Source of the DNA: Mogibacterium sp.
GTDB taxonomy: Bacteria; Bacillota; Clostridia; Peptostreptococcales; Anaerovoracaceae
Assembly (NCBI GenBank): GCA_012840975.1
Contig: DUVP01000015.1
Location: forward strand, 1-46,903
DNA: 46,903 nucleotides
Direction of reading: 5' to 3'
Program-made: the position numbers and the translations under genes
The notes under the pieces: generated by a model
Told to the model about the DNA's origin: nothing
What the model saw: the letters and a program-made list of their open reading frames with translations, nothing else
Databases searched by the model: none
Shown: piece by piece, positions 36,107 through 45,023 of the stretch
How positions within the stretch are numbered: position 1 is the stretch's first letter
How the letters are laid out: the number at the start of each line of letters is the position of its first letter

Positions 36107-37348
36107 CTAGAAAAAGTATGTATGACCTGTTGTAATAACAGAGAAATAATAAACCTGTGATACAAGATGTAAGCCCAGTGCTATTGTCAACATCATAAAA
36201 TAGAGTCCTCTGAGAATTTTTTTCCCTTTCATAAATTTCTTATCATAGAAATTCTCGATTGCGAAAGCAATAGCGCAGAGAAAGAAATAATAACTTCCCA
36301 TCATCTTTCCCCAGCCGAAATTTCCGTGTTTAGCCCTTATCCCTTCTTCGTAAAACAATAAAGCCTGAGCTACACTTATAAGGAAGATTGTCAGCGATAA
36401 CTTATATCTCATATCCCTGAATTTTTTTGCATTAAATACAAATACTATTATAGGAAATAAAAGTCCGAAGAAAATATTGATTATCAGTCGTAAATTGTCA
36501 CCTTCTACAAATTTCTTAAAACCGAATCCTATACCTCCCCCTCCGGCACTGCCACTTTCTCCAAAGTACTGCATGTAGAAGGAAATTGTATATAATCCTG
36601 CCGGAATATATGCTAATCCGAACATTACAAGTCTTTTAAATTTATACCAGAGACTGTATTCTTTGTTTTTTGTTAATTCTATCAGGAACAAAAGGATAAC
36701 GGTTGGTGCCATAACGAACAGGAAATTAGGCTTACTCCAGGTAGCCAGTCCCGCAGAAATCGCTAAAATAAGCCAATGAGAGAACTTTATTTTTACCAGA
36801 TAATTTTCATATATTTTGATAAAAGCCAGAATAGCTATGAGAGCAAACAATGTCATCGTCTGCTGAGTCGGACTGTGCCAGGCATAAGATGACCAGCTGC
36901 TCCTATAAAATGTAGGGTGTATTCTCGGGAAATATATACTTCCGCTAAAAATTGCTGCTATGGAAGCTAATTGAATTACCTGCCTTGGAGGAGCGGATGT
37001 ATATGTCTGAATCAGCGTTTTTATCAAATAATAATTTACCAGAATGGTTGCTACAACGACAACAGCCATATAAACTGCTATCAACCAATTATCCCCTGAT
37101 AAATTGTAAAGCCGATGGAAAATCTTTGCTATCATCCTCGTTCCGTCTTTTACTCTGGCTGTTCTTGCATAAAAGTTTGTATCGGAATTATAGTCTCCGT
37201 TAAGCCTAATGCTTTGATTATAAAATAAGTTGACTAAAATATAGCCAAACCATACCAGAAACAAAGCATATATAGAGTCTGTCAGTATCCGGATTTTTTT
37301 ATTTCCTCTTGATTCGATTAAATTATCTGTTTCCGTACATTCTTTCAT
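36107..37348 (-). CDS. Polytopic membrane protein, GT-C-like glycosyltransferase candidate
   Basis: A 413-residue protein with about ten hydrophobic helices. A long first extracellular loop carries acidic residues (NGDYNSDTNFYART), as in GT-C enzymes using polyprenyl-phosphate sugars, where an Asp near the first helix is catalytic. The glycine-rich loop SGSAGGGGIGFGF is unusual. The start codon overlaps the end of rmlB by 26 nt with no strong own ribosome binding site, indicating translational coupling. I cannot name a family with certainty; a wzy-like polymerase or O-antigen ligase is the alternative. Confidence 0.6.
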   Translation of the reverse strand: MKECTETDNLIESRGNKKIRILTDSIYALFLVWFGYILVNLFYNQSIRLNGDYNSDTNFYARTARVKDGTRMIAKIFHRLYNLSGDNWLIAVYMAVVVVATILVNYYLIKTLIQTYTSAPPRQVIQLASIAAIFSGSIYFPRIHPTFYRSSWSSYAWHSPTQQTMTLFALIAILAFIKIYENYLVKIKFSHWLILAISAGLATWSKPNFLFVMAPTVILLFLIELTKNKEYSLWYKFKRLVMFGLAYIPAGLYTISFYMQYFGESGSAGGGGIGFGFKKFVEGDNLRLIINIFFGLLFPIIVFVFNAKKFRDMRYKLSLTIFLISVAQALLFYEEGIRAKHGNFGWGKMMGSYYFFLCAIAFAIENFYDKKFMKGKKILRGLYFMMLTIALGLHLVSQVYYFSVITTGHTYFF

Positions 37349-38342
37349 AATATTGCTGGTATTCTCCGCTTATTATATTCTTCCACCAGGATTCATTATC
37401 AAGATACCACTGTATGGTCATCTTAATCCCGTCCTCAAACATCGTTGTCGGAAGCCATCCGAGCTCCTCATGTATTTTTGTAGGATCTATGGCATATCTC
37501 TGATCATGACCTTTTCTGTCTGTTACATATGTTATAAGGCTCTCCGGTTTGCCAAGCTGTTTCAATATAATTTTTACGACATCTATATTGGCTTTCTCGT
37601 TATGCCCACCGATGTTATATACCTCTCCGTCTTTCCCGTCATGGATTATCATATCAATTGCCCTGCAATGATCTTCTACATAGAGCCAGTCTCTCACATT
37701 AAGACCTTCTCCGTATACAGGCAATGGTTTATCTGCTGTTGCGTTGGCAATCATAAGAGGAATCAGTTTCTCCGGAAACTGATAAGGTCCGTAGTTATTT
37801 GAACATCTGCTAATAGTTACCGGTAAGTCGAAAGTTCTGTTATATGCTAAGACAAGCAAATCCGCCGAAGCCTTCGATGCCGAATATGGACTTGAGGCTA
37901 CGAGAGGCATGGTCTCAACAAAAAGGAGATCCGGCCTGTCCAAAGGCAGATCGCCGTAAACCTCGTCTGTACCGACCTGGTGAAATCTTTTTACTCCATA
38001 CTTAAGAGAGGCATCCATCAATACCTGAGTCCCCAGTATATTGGTTCTGAGGAAAACGCCCGGATCCTCTATGGATCTGTCAACATGAGACTCCGCCGCA
38101 AAATTAACTACTATGTCAAAGTTTTTTTCTTCAAAAATCTTCTCTACTGCAAGCTTGTCTGTTATATCGATTTTGGCAAAATCGAAGCGCGGATTATTCA
38201 AAGCAGGCTCCAGCGTTTCAAGATTTCCTGCATAGGTCAGGGAGTCCATCCCTACGATGTTGTATTCCGGATGCTTATCCAGCATATAGAAAACATAATT
38301 ACTTCCTATAAAGCCCGCAGCTCCTGTAACTAAAATATTCAT
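37323..38342 (-). CDS. rmlB: dTDP-glucose 4,6-dehydratase
   Basis: Makes dTDP-4-keto-6-deoxyglucose. The 339-residue protein has the NAD Rossmann motif GAAGFIGS, FAAESHVDRSI, the catalytic D126-E127 in TDEVYGDL, and the Y153-x3-K157 pair in SPYSASKASA. ATG 38342 is chosen because CAGGAGAGG lies 5 nt upstream; a TTG seven codons earlier is rejected. It is the first gene after a promoter-like region and feeds the WecE-type transaminase. Confidence 0.97.
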   Translation of the reverse strand: MNILVTGAAGFIGSNYVFYMLDKHPEYNIVGMDSLTYAGNLETLEPALNNPRFDFAKIDITDKLAVEKIFEEKNFDIVVNFAAESHVDRSIEDPGVFLRTNILGTQVLMDASLKYGVKRFHQVGTDEVYGDLPLDRPDLLFVETMPLVASSPYSASKASADLLVLAYNRTFDLPVTISRCSNNYGPYQFPEKLIPLMIANATADKPLPVYGEGLNVRDWLYVEDHCRAIDMIIHDGKDGEVYNIGGHNEKANIDVVKIILKQLGKPESLITYVTDRKGHDQRYAIDPTKIHEELGWLPTTMFEDGIKMTIQWYLDNESWWKNIISGEYQQYYERMYGNR

Positions 38343-38380
38343 AGTATCCTCTCCTGTTTCCAAGTCTTTATATCTTTTTA

Positions 38381-38416
38381 ATTTTATAGCAAACCCCTAT
38401 ACTTTACAAGGTTTGC
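38381..38416 (-). promoter_or_regulatory. Promoter embedded in an inverted repeat upstream of rmlB
   Basis: On the minus strand TTGTAA (38404-38409), a 17-nt spacer and TAAAAT (38381-38386) form a promoter. The same stretch carries a 7-bp inverted repeat, GCAAACC (38410-38416 on minus) and GGTTTGC (38389-38395). The repeat arms thus flank the -35 to -10 spacer. It could be an operator, or a weak terminator (a T-poor tail follows) for the upstream 707-residue gene. Confidence 0.5.
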
Positions 38417-38451
38417 GCTTATCAGTACTCCTCTGCTGTAAATTGACTTTA

Positions 38452-40575
38452 TTATTTGATTTGATATATTTCCATCTCCGGATTGGAATAAACAAGTTTA
38501 TAATCTTCATTTTCCAGACTTGATATCTTACCTACACTTTCCGAAACGACAACATAGTCGATCCCCAGACTTCTTGCCAGGTCTCCTCTTTTATCATTGC
38601 TCACGTCAAATAATTTATTGCTTGTTTCAATCATCTCTTTGCGTATCATCCAGTTCTCGTCAGCCAGGCTGAATCCGGCACCTTCTATATAAAATGACCT
38701 GTTCGAATATACCGCATAGTGGAAATGACAATTCACCCACCTGTTCTCGTAAGAATAATATTTAGGCGAGGAATTGGAATGTTTTTCCGTTGCCAGAAGA
38801 GAGTCCTCGGGCGTGTTTTCTTTAATCCACTTTAATCCTTCATACTCATATGCAGAGACACTATTGTAAGGATTGTAGCTTGCGTGCGGATTTGAACGGG
38901 CAATAGCAATTTTTGTCTGCCTGCTTATCCTGACAGCCAAAGAGAGTGTCGTAAAACAAAGTATAATAATGAAAATAACTTTCAAGGCTTTCGCTAAGCT
39001 CTTCATCCACTTTCTTTCGCTGTCAAGTTCAACATCCTCAAAAAATCGGAAGGCAACTATAGGAGCAAATGCAACGGATACTATTCCAAAATACACCTGG
39101 CTATGTCCCGAATACGACAAGAACATCATCATAACGAAACCTACAAGAAGTGCTGCATATACAGTCACTCCGGCAAAATCAAATTCTTTCTTTTTGCTTA
39201 CGACAAGAAATAATTCCCGTATATAGCCAACGGCCACAGGTAATGCATAGATCGTAAAGAAAAACATATAGAAGAAAAACAATATCACTAAAAGTCTGAC
39301 TTGTGACGGAACCCCTATGCCCTGCAGGAATTCTATTAAAGGCTTTTTCCAAAAACATATATTTGTCATTTTTCCGAATACAAAAATAGTTCCGTTCCTG
39401 CTGCCGGATGTCGTTCCGGAAGTTATTATCGTCTTATAAACTAAATAAAATGCTCCCAATAGCGCAACCGCTATAAATGACATCCGATGATTTGCCCTTT
39501 TCAGGATTATTGCGAGCAGTTGAGTTCCGATAATCGCTCCCAGCATTATCAGTGCTATCGGTGCTTTGATTCCCGTCATCAGAGCCATAATTCCCAGGAG
39601 TAGAATAATATCCCAAATTAAAGAATCTTTTTCACTTGATATCAGTTTGTCTCTATTGAAGTTTAATTTTTTTACAAAAATATCCAGAACTATTACCCAG
39701 GCTATAGCTGCAGCAACCCCGAAAGCAGCAAAATTATCATTTACCACGACAACTCTATATATATATGAAGCAACTGCACTTCTGGCTATAAACATGTGTG
39801 ATAAAAACACGGATAGAGAATAAACTCCCGCTCTATGTTTAAATCGGGAAAAATATCTCAGCATTGAATAGAAAGAAAGGGATAGCAAATAAGTTGTCAG
39901 ATAAGGGGCGCAGGACATAATCATAAACCAAGAATCCTGCTTGAAAATTCTTACCGGTATAGAATAAAGTATCTGAGAAAAAATATGGTAGTACACATAT
40001 CTTCCGGCTATCCACGGGTTGGCAAGAGGAAATCCTTTTGCGAGACCGTTAATAAGTCCCATTTGATACAACTTATCTTTGCTTACATTAATAAAATCAA
40101 CTATCTCAGGATTAAGAAACATAAATTGTGTATACAGCATTACATATAGCATTGTGAGTGCTGCAAATATTACCGTTCCGAGCGGAAGCTTCCCTAATTT
40201 ATGCAACTTGTCTCTAAATGAAAACTCTTTTGAGTATTTTATAAAATAAATAACGGACATCACCGGTCCGATAAAATATAACAGAAAATCCGAGTTTATC
40301 AGCTCGCTCATAAAATATTCTGCGATAATAAGAATCCATCCCGCAAAAAATGAAATAAGCAGCTGTGAGGATTCATGTCCGCTTTTTATACTTCCAGTTT
40401 TGACAATCAAAAGCCCCGGTATTTGGACATAAAAAGCAATAAACAAAAAGAATAGTGCTAAAGCCGCAACGTTTACTCGATAAACCGCTATTGAAATTAA
40501 AATCATTGCTAATATTAAAATGCCGCCAATGCCTCTTTCAATATTAGCAAGGACTCTATTCTGAAGAATATTCAT
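38452..40575 (-). CDS. Large polytopic membrane protein with extracytoplasmic C-terminal domain (GT-C-like)
   Basis: A 707-residue protein with about 13 hydrophobic helices followed from about residue 565 by a soluble, presumably extracytoplasmic domain of about 140 residues (EGLKWIKENTPEDSLLATEK ... YVVVSESVG). This layout, with helices then a domain beginning 'xxxLxWIxENTPxDSLLAT', recurs in GT-C family glycosyltransferases and related polymer proteins. Its exact donor and acceptor are unknown. It follows the lipoprotein gene by 9 nt and probably belongs to the flippase transcript. An 88-bp gap with a promoter-like inverted repeat separates it from rmlB. Confidence 0.65.
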   Translation of the reverse strand: MNILQNRVLANIERGIGGILILAMILISIAVYRVNVAALALFFLFIAFYVQIPGLLIVKTGSIKSGHESSQLLISFFAGWILIIAEYFMSELINSDFLLYFIGPVMSVIYFIKYSKEFSFRDKLHKLGKLPLGTVIFAALTMLYVMLYTQFMFLNPEIVDFINVSKDKLYQMGLINGLAKGFPLANPWIAGRYVYYHIFSQILYSIPVRIFKQDSWFMIMSCAPYLTTYLLSLSFYSMLRYFSRFKHRAGVYSLSVFLSHMFIARSAVASYIYRVVVVNDNFAAFGVAAAIAWVIVLDIFVKKLNFNRDKLISSEKDSLIWDIILLLGIMALMTGIKAPIALIMLGAIIGTQLLAIILKRANHRMSFIAVALLGAFYLVYKTIITSGTTSGSRNGTIFVFGKMTNICFWKKPLIEFLQGIGVPSQVRLLVILFFFYMFFFTIYALPVAVGYIRELFLVVSKKKEFDFAGVTVYAALLVGFVMMMFLSYSGHSQVYFGIVSVAFAPIVAFRFFEDVELDSERKWMKSLAKALKVIFIIILCFTTLSLAVRISRQTKIAIARSNPHASYNPYNSVSAYEYEGLKWIKENTPEDSLLATEKHSNSSPKYYSYENRWVNCHFHYAVYSNRSFYIEGAGFSLADENWMIRKEMIETSNKLFDVSNDKRGDLARSLGIDYVVVSESVGKISSLENEDYKLVYSNPEMEIYQIK

Positions 40576-40584
40576 AATACCTCT

Positions 40585-41049
40585 TTATTTTTTTGTCATT
40601 ACCGTATTGATAGCTTCTCCCTCACCATCTCTGTCTTCTTGCAGTATCAGTGTTCCTTTGTCTGTAAAAGATAAAGAGGCGTTAAAGAGTTCACTTGTCA
40701 ATTCTATTGATTTTTCCGTTGCTTTCCATTTACCTGACAACGGTTCATCTGCTATTGTGGCTTTCCATGTGTAATCGCTTTTTATTGTAATTTCAATATT
40801 TCCGTAAAGGTACGCTGCCTTTCCGGATGTCGATTCCCATGTTCCGATGTAAGCATCTTCGGAAGATTCGGAAAATGTCAGTTCTGCACCCTCTTCTTCC
40901 TCTTCATATGCAATCCCGTTGTCATATTCTTCTTCCACTTCGTCAGGATCATATATGACTTCCGGCTCTTCGTCCTTGACACAACCTGTGAAAACGCTAA
41001 GGCAAAGCATAGCTACACAAAATATCCCTATAATTTTTTTTCTGTTCAT
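40585..41049 (-). CDS. Small lipoprotein with acidic linker
   Basis: A 154-residue protein with a lipoprotein signal: basic N-terminus, hydrophobic core and lipobox FTGC (Cys23). A very acidic spacer (about 25-60, runs of E/D) follows. The C-terminal 90-residue domain (IGTWESTSGKAAYLYGNIEITI ... SGKWKATEKSIEL) resembles small lipocalin-like beta-barrel domains seen in Firmicute lipoproteins. ATG 41049 overlaps the flippase stop as ATGA and has AAGGAGACC upstream. Role in the polymer locus unknown. Confidence 0.8.
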   Translation of the reverse strand: MNRKKIIGIFCVAMLCLSVFTGCVKDEEPEVIYDPDEVEEEYDNGIAYEEEEEGAELTFSESSEDAYIGTWESTSGKAAYLYGNIEITIKSDYTWKATIADEPLSGKWKATEKSIELTSELFNASLSFTDKGTLILQEDRDGEGEAINTVMTKK

Positions 41050-42344
41050 TTGGTCTCCTTTTGAATCTCGCGATATCCTTTTTTTGCACATACTATAAAT
41101 ATTATAAAGAAGAATACGGAAATTAATGTCATCAAAACTGTATATAGCAATGCAGCTCCGATAATTCCGTAGCCTTTTACTACGATATTTGAAAACAATT
41201 TCGCAACAACTGCTATCGAAATATAACCTATCATTAAATGCTTCTGGCCTCTTATCACAGTTACAGTTACTGTAAAGAAGTTTGCCAGTGCAAGCATTCC
41301 TCCTCCTACCATCAGAATCGTTAAAGGGGGTTTATACCCTTGTAAATCCGCATTGAAGAGCATCCCCAGCACAGGTGCTCCGAATGTTAATGCAACCGCA
41401 ACCGCCAGCAGCGTTATCCCTAAAATAATGAAAAGCTGTCTTTCTATAATTCTTTTAAATTTCTTAAAATCTCCTTCGTTCCAGGACCTTGTCAATTCTA
41501 CCAGTATCGGATTAAATATAAAGTTAGCCAATAATCCTATTACGAAAACAGGCATAAATATAAAGTTAAAACATGCCTGATCCGTGTCCGTCATACAGGC
41601 ATCTATCGCATACTTAGGAGCGTTGCCCACATATAGAAGCAGGAAAGTTCCTATGAAAAGAGGTAAGCACTCCTTTGTAATAAAAATCATCTGTTTCTTC
41701 ACAATCTTGAATTCTATTTTACAAAATTCAGGTGCTACTAATATAGAGGATATCAGAAAAGTCGCTATTCCGGCCACAAGCCAGACTATCATTGAAAAAA
41801 GAAGGTTATGAGTAATTATCAGTGAAATTATACACATCAATAAAGATAAGCTTATTCTGAAAGTGTTTGTCTTTGCTGAAACATCAAGCCTTCCTTTTTG
41901 CTGAAATCTGGAGAAAAAAACGTCCGAATATGCCTCTACGACTTTCTTAGAGCAAACCAGCAATATGACCAGGCTTTTGTTTATCGAATATAATCCTGTA
42001 ATTCGACCCTGACCGGCATAAAATACACTGATAATAAGGGCAATTATACAAGTTAGAATCCTATGTGTATGATAATCCCGAAAACTTGCCTTCTCTTTTA
42101 TATCCGTTATCTGATATTTCCTGACTCCAAATTCTCCTATGTAATACATAAGACTCGATATCGCATATGCAATCGAAAATACACCGGCATCTTCCAGTCC
42201 GTTAGTTCTGGTAATAACCATCAGAAGGATAGCTGATTGCATGGCAAACAGCATACCTGAAACTGTGTTCCACGCATAACTCGACCTTGCGATATTCTTG
42301 GTTGTAAGAAATTTTCCCTTAAGATAATTTAACATCTCTATCAT
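41046..42344 (-). CDS. Wzx-like polysaccharide flippase
   Basis: A 432-residue protein with about 12 hydrophobic helices typical of the MOP exporter superfamily (polysaccharide transport). The N-terminal NIARSSYAWNTVSGMLFAMQSAILLMVITR and the TrmE-like AGVFSIAYAISSLMYYIGEFGVRKYQ match the family pattern. It moves undecaprenyl-linked oligosaccharide across the membrane so that extracytoplasmic steps and LCP ligation can follow. Its ribosome binding site GAGGTGAT, 7 nt before the ATG, is buried in a strong hairpin. Confidence 0.9.
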   Translation of the reverse strand: MIEMLNYLKGKFLTTKNIARSSYAWNTVSGMLFAMQSAILLMVITRTNGLEDAGVFSIAYAISSLMYYIGEFGVRKYQITDIKEKASFRDYHTHRILTCIIALIISVFYAGQGRITGLYSINKSLVILLVCSKKVVEAYSDVFFSRFQQKGRLDVSAKTNTFRISLSLLMCIISLIITHNLLFSMIVWLVAGIATFLISSILVAPEFCKIEFKIVKKQMIFITKECLPLFIGTFLLLYVGNAPKYAIDACMTDTDQACFNFIFMPVFVIGLLANFIFNPILVELTRSWNEGDFKKFKRIIERQLFIILGITLLAVAVALTFGAPVLGMLFNADLQGYKPPLTILMVGGGMLALANFFTVTVTVIRGQKHLMIGYISIAVVAKLFSNIVVKGYGIIGAALLYTVLMTLISVFFFIIFIVCAKKGYREIQKETK

Positions 42345-42350
42345 AATAAA

Positions 42351-42395
42351 ATCACCTCACACATTTGTCAAACTAAACTATCTGTGTGAGGTGAT
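42351..42395 (-). promoter_or_regulatory. Long hairpin sequestering the flippase ribosome binding site
   Basis: On the minus strand ATCACCTCACACA (42383-42395) pairs perfectly over 13 bp with TGTGTGAGGTGAT (42351-42363) around a 19-nt loop. The 3' arm contains the GAGGTGAT ribosome binding site of the flippase, and TTTATT follows before its ATG. It can act as a terminator/attenuator after the L,D-transpeptidase gene and also as a translational lock on the polymer genes. Confidence 0.75.
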
Positions 42396-42419
42396 CCTCT
42401 TCAGTATTTTCTAATCTAG

Positions 42420-43823
42420 TTAGTGGATTATAACCGATGTTTTCATCGGTATTTTATTATATATCCACCAGGCTTTCTTGTTAGGGCATCTTACACACCC
42501 TCCTGAAGCCGGTTTCCCGAATTTCGCTCTTCTATGAGGCTTTCCGTGGAACGACGACCACGACTGGAAACAAGTCCATGGTCCGTGTCCGTTCTTTTTT
42601 CGTACCTTGTTGTGCACTCTCTTGTTAAAGCCCTTTGGAGTCGGAGTTGATGCCTTTCCTGAAGCTATCTCCCAGCGATCATATATTTTCCACTTACCTT
42701 TGCTCTTTTTAAATACGTAACAGTGCTGAGTATATTCGCTGACCCATATCAGCCAATCTGTTCTACTCGTCTGCCCTCTCTGATTTACAAAATACTCTGC
42801 TTCCCTTGAGGTGTAATTGAATTTTGTCGTATAGTAAGCTTTTGGATTTCTTATTCTGAAGTAGGAAACATAATACTTGTTTCCTCTGTAGGTGAATACG
42901 TATTTTCCGCCACCATATCCCCAGGCCGTTACTCTTTGTCCTTTACGGAAAGTATGAAACTTTTTGGCTGCGTCGTGAGATCTCAGTTTCTTGCTGTATC
43001 TGAATGTAATTCTTATATTCATTCGTTTTACACTATGGTCTTTTTTTATGACTGACCTTGGAGCTTCATAATCCTCTGACCCAATAGCTTTTATATAGTA
43101 GAAATATTCTTTGCTATTTGCTACATTTCTGTCAATAAACGTAACTTTATGAGGTCTGTCGTGAACTAAATCCTCATTCGTAACAGTCCCGACTTTTGTA
43201 TATTCTTTTCTGTCGCTTCTCCTTCTCCAAACCTCATATTCTGTCGCATTCTCATCTTTAGTCCATTCAAGAACAATTCTCTTATATGAAGAAAATGTAT
43301 AAAAACCTGTAACTTTTTCCGGTTGCGGAGCAAGCACTACAGGTTCCGTTTCCGCTTTTTGTTCATCTCCTTCAGTTTTTGCGGTTACAATAAATTTATA
43401 AGTAACTCCTGCCTGAAGATCCTTAAATTCATAAAAATTAGCTGTAGCCGGTGCATCCAAAGTTACCGCTTCAACGAGATTGGATTCCTCTGTAATAGTA
43501 TAAGAGTAAGCCTCACCAAGGTCAGTCCACTCAATCCTGACGCTATACGGTAAAACTATTGTCGCTGTTGCAAAAAACAGATCATTTTCAGCAAGAGGTG
43601 CCGGCTCTTCCTGGTTTGCTCCTTCTAGCGGAGCACCGCCATTCTCAGGCTCCGGATTCTCCGGTTGTTGTTGCACCCCTGCTCCTTCCATAGGCATTTC
43701 GTTTTCTATAGCAGGGGGCTCTTCACCGCCTGTACCGTCAAGAGCAACTACTCTTACCGCCGCCTCGCCAATCAACATCAAGGCCACAAGGATACTTGCC
43801 AAAATTCTTGTTTTTCTTTTCAT
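42420..43823 (-). CDS. Secreted L,D-transpeptidase (YkuD) with fibronectin III-like modules
   Basis: A 467-residue protein with a signal peptide (about 1-27), a proline/glutamate/asparagine-rich linker (about 30-80), two FnIII-like modules (about 80-165 and 170-265), a linker resembling SH3-type repeats, and a YkuD-type catalytic domain (about 345-467). The catalytic motif reads SGGCVRC with Cys443, where the common form is S/T-H-G-C; FHGKPHRR lies ahead of it. Such enzymes cross-link peptidoglycan 3-3 or attach proteins. Its neighbour is the glycopolymer locus, and FnIII modules recur in the protein at 33480. No strong promoter was found upstream. Confidence 0.85.
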   Translation of the reverse strand: MKRKTRILASILVALMLIGEAAVRVVALDGTGGEEPPAIENEMPMEGAGVQQQPENPEPENGGAPLEGANQEEPAPLAENDLFFATATIVLPYSVRIEWTDLGEAYSYTITEESNLVEAVTLDAPATANFYEFKDLQAGVTYKFIVTAKTEGDEQKAETEPVVLAPQPEKVTGFYTFSSYKRIVLEWTKDENATEYEVWRRRSDRKEYTKVGTVTNEDLVHDRPHKVTFIDRNVANSKEYFYYIKAIGSEDYEAPRSVIKKDHSVKRMNIRITFRYSKKLRSHDAAKKFHTFRKGQRVTAWGYGGGKYVFTYRGNKYYVSYFRIRNPKAYYTTKFNYTSREAEYFVNQRGQTSRTDWLIWVSEYTQHCYVFKKSKGKWKIYDRWEIASGKASTPTPKGFNKRVHNKVRKKNGHGPWTCFQSWSSFHGKPHRRAKFGKPASGGCVRCPNKKAWWIYNKIPMKTSVIIH

Positions 43824-43963
43824 TTTTCATCTCCATTTATCCATAAATTGTTAATCAACACGCTTTTTCCCAAATACACTTTATCAGTTAATAATTGTTC
43901 TCTCAATGAATCTATACATTTTTTAATATATGACTTGCCCCTTCTTGTTCAATCATACTAAAA

Positions 43964-43991
43964 TTGATATACTTTTGTCGAATTATATAAA
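43964..43991 (+). promoter_or_regulatory. Promoter of the GT2 / ketopantoate-reductase-like gene pair
   Basis: TTGATA (43964-43969), a 16-nt spacer and TATAAA (43986-43991) precede the GT2 start by 36 nt. This lies in the 204-bp divergent region 43824-44027, which otherwise holds no gene. Confidence 0.6.
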
Positions 43992-44027
43992 CATCCAATC
44001 AGATTATATTACAAGAAGGTTTTGTAT

Positions 44028-45023
44028 ATGAAATATTCAATTATAATTCCATGCTATAAATCCTCACACACTATCAGACAGGTAGTTGAAGAAACGAGCA
44101 GGGAACTTGATCGGCTTGCAAAGACTCCTTATGAATTTATTCTCGTTGACGACTTCTCCCCGGACGGAGGAGAAACCGTTAACGAGCTTATTGCTTTGTC
44201 TGCGGATTATGATTTTGTCACGTCTATAGAGCTGGCTCGAAATGTGGGGCAACACAACGCTCTTATCGCCGGTTTGAATTATGCTGATGGGGAAGTAATC
44301 ATATTTATGGATGATGATATGCAAACTCACCCTTCACAGCTTAATAAGCTTCTATCAGCAATAGATAGCGGTTATGATGTTGTATATGGTTATTATCCGG
44401 ACAAAAAACATTCCGGTTTCAGAAAGTTCGGCTCCTGGTTCACTCATATGAGCGTGCGCATTCTTATAGGTAAACCGAAAGACCTCAAGACATCAAGTTT
44501 TGTAGTTATGCGCAAATATGTAAGGGACAGTATAATAAAATACCCTGCTCATTACACCCAAATTCAAGGACTTATTCTCAGGGCGGTTTCTTCCGATAAG
44601 ATTACCAGCGTGCCTATACAGCATTTTGACAGAGCATATGGAGAATCAAACTACACAATTAAGAAATTAATAGGCCTCTGGTCTAATATTGCCGGTTTTT
44701 CTATCGTTCCTCTTCAGTTGACTAAAAGAGCCGGAGTATTGATCTCTCTAGCGGGTCTAGTAGGAATAATAGTGCTTCTTTTCAGAAAACTTATTCACTC
44801 CACAAAAATACTGGGCTGGACATCCACGATGATGATAATCATTTTTTTCTCGGGGATTGTCCTCCTGACACTCGGTGTAGTCGGTGAATATATAGGACGC
44901 ATGTTTCTAACCATGGGAAATTATCCGCAATTCGTTATCAGAGAAATCCATAATTCTCACAAACGCGATGATAATGTCGCTGATTTAAACAATATTTCTA
45001 AGGAGGCTTCTTCCAATGATTAA
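44028..45023 (+). CDS. Family 2 glycosyltransferase with C-terminal membrane helices (DPM/ArnC-like)
   Basis: A 331-residue membrane-bound GT2 enzyme. The N-terminal GT-A fold shows SIIIPCYKSSHTI, VDDFSPDGG, RNVGQHNALIAG and the metal-binding FMDDDMQ (Asp95-97). The later HFDRAYGESNYTI motif is the typical QxxRW-like acceptor region of DPM-type enzymes. Two helices (about 232-255 and 266-288) then anchor the protein, as in ArnC and polyprenyl-phosphate sugar synthases. It probably loads a sugar onto undecaprenyl phosphate, which a GT-C protein of the nearby locus could use. ATG 44028 follows AGAAGG; the gene overlaps the next by 8 nt. Confidence 0.85.
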   Translation: MKYSIIIPCYKSSHTIRQVVEETSRELDRLAKTPYEFILVDDFSPDGGETVNELIALSADYDFVTSIELARNVGQHNALIAGLNYADGEVIIFMDDDMQTHPSQLNKLLSAIDSGYDVVYGYYPDKKHSGFRKFGSWFTHMSVRILIGKPKDLKTSSFVVMRKYVRDSIIKYPAHYTQIQGLILRAVSSDKITSVPIQHFDRAYGESNYTIKKLIGLWSNIAGFSIVPLQLTKRAGVLISLAGLVGIIVLLFRKLIHSTKILGWTSTMMIIIFFSGIVLLTLGVVGEYIGRMFLTMGNYPQFVIREIHNSHKRDDNVADLNNISKEASSND

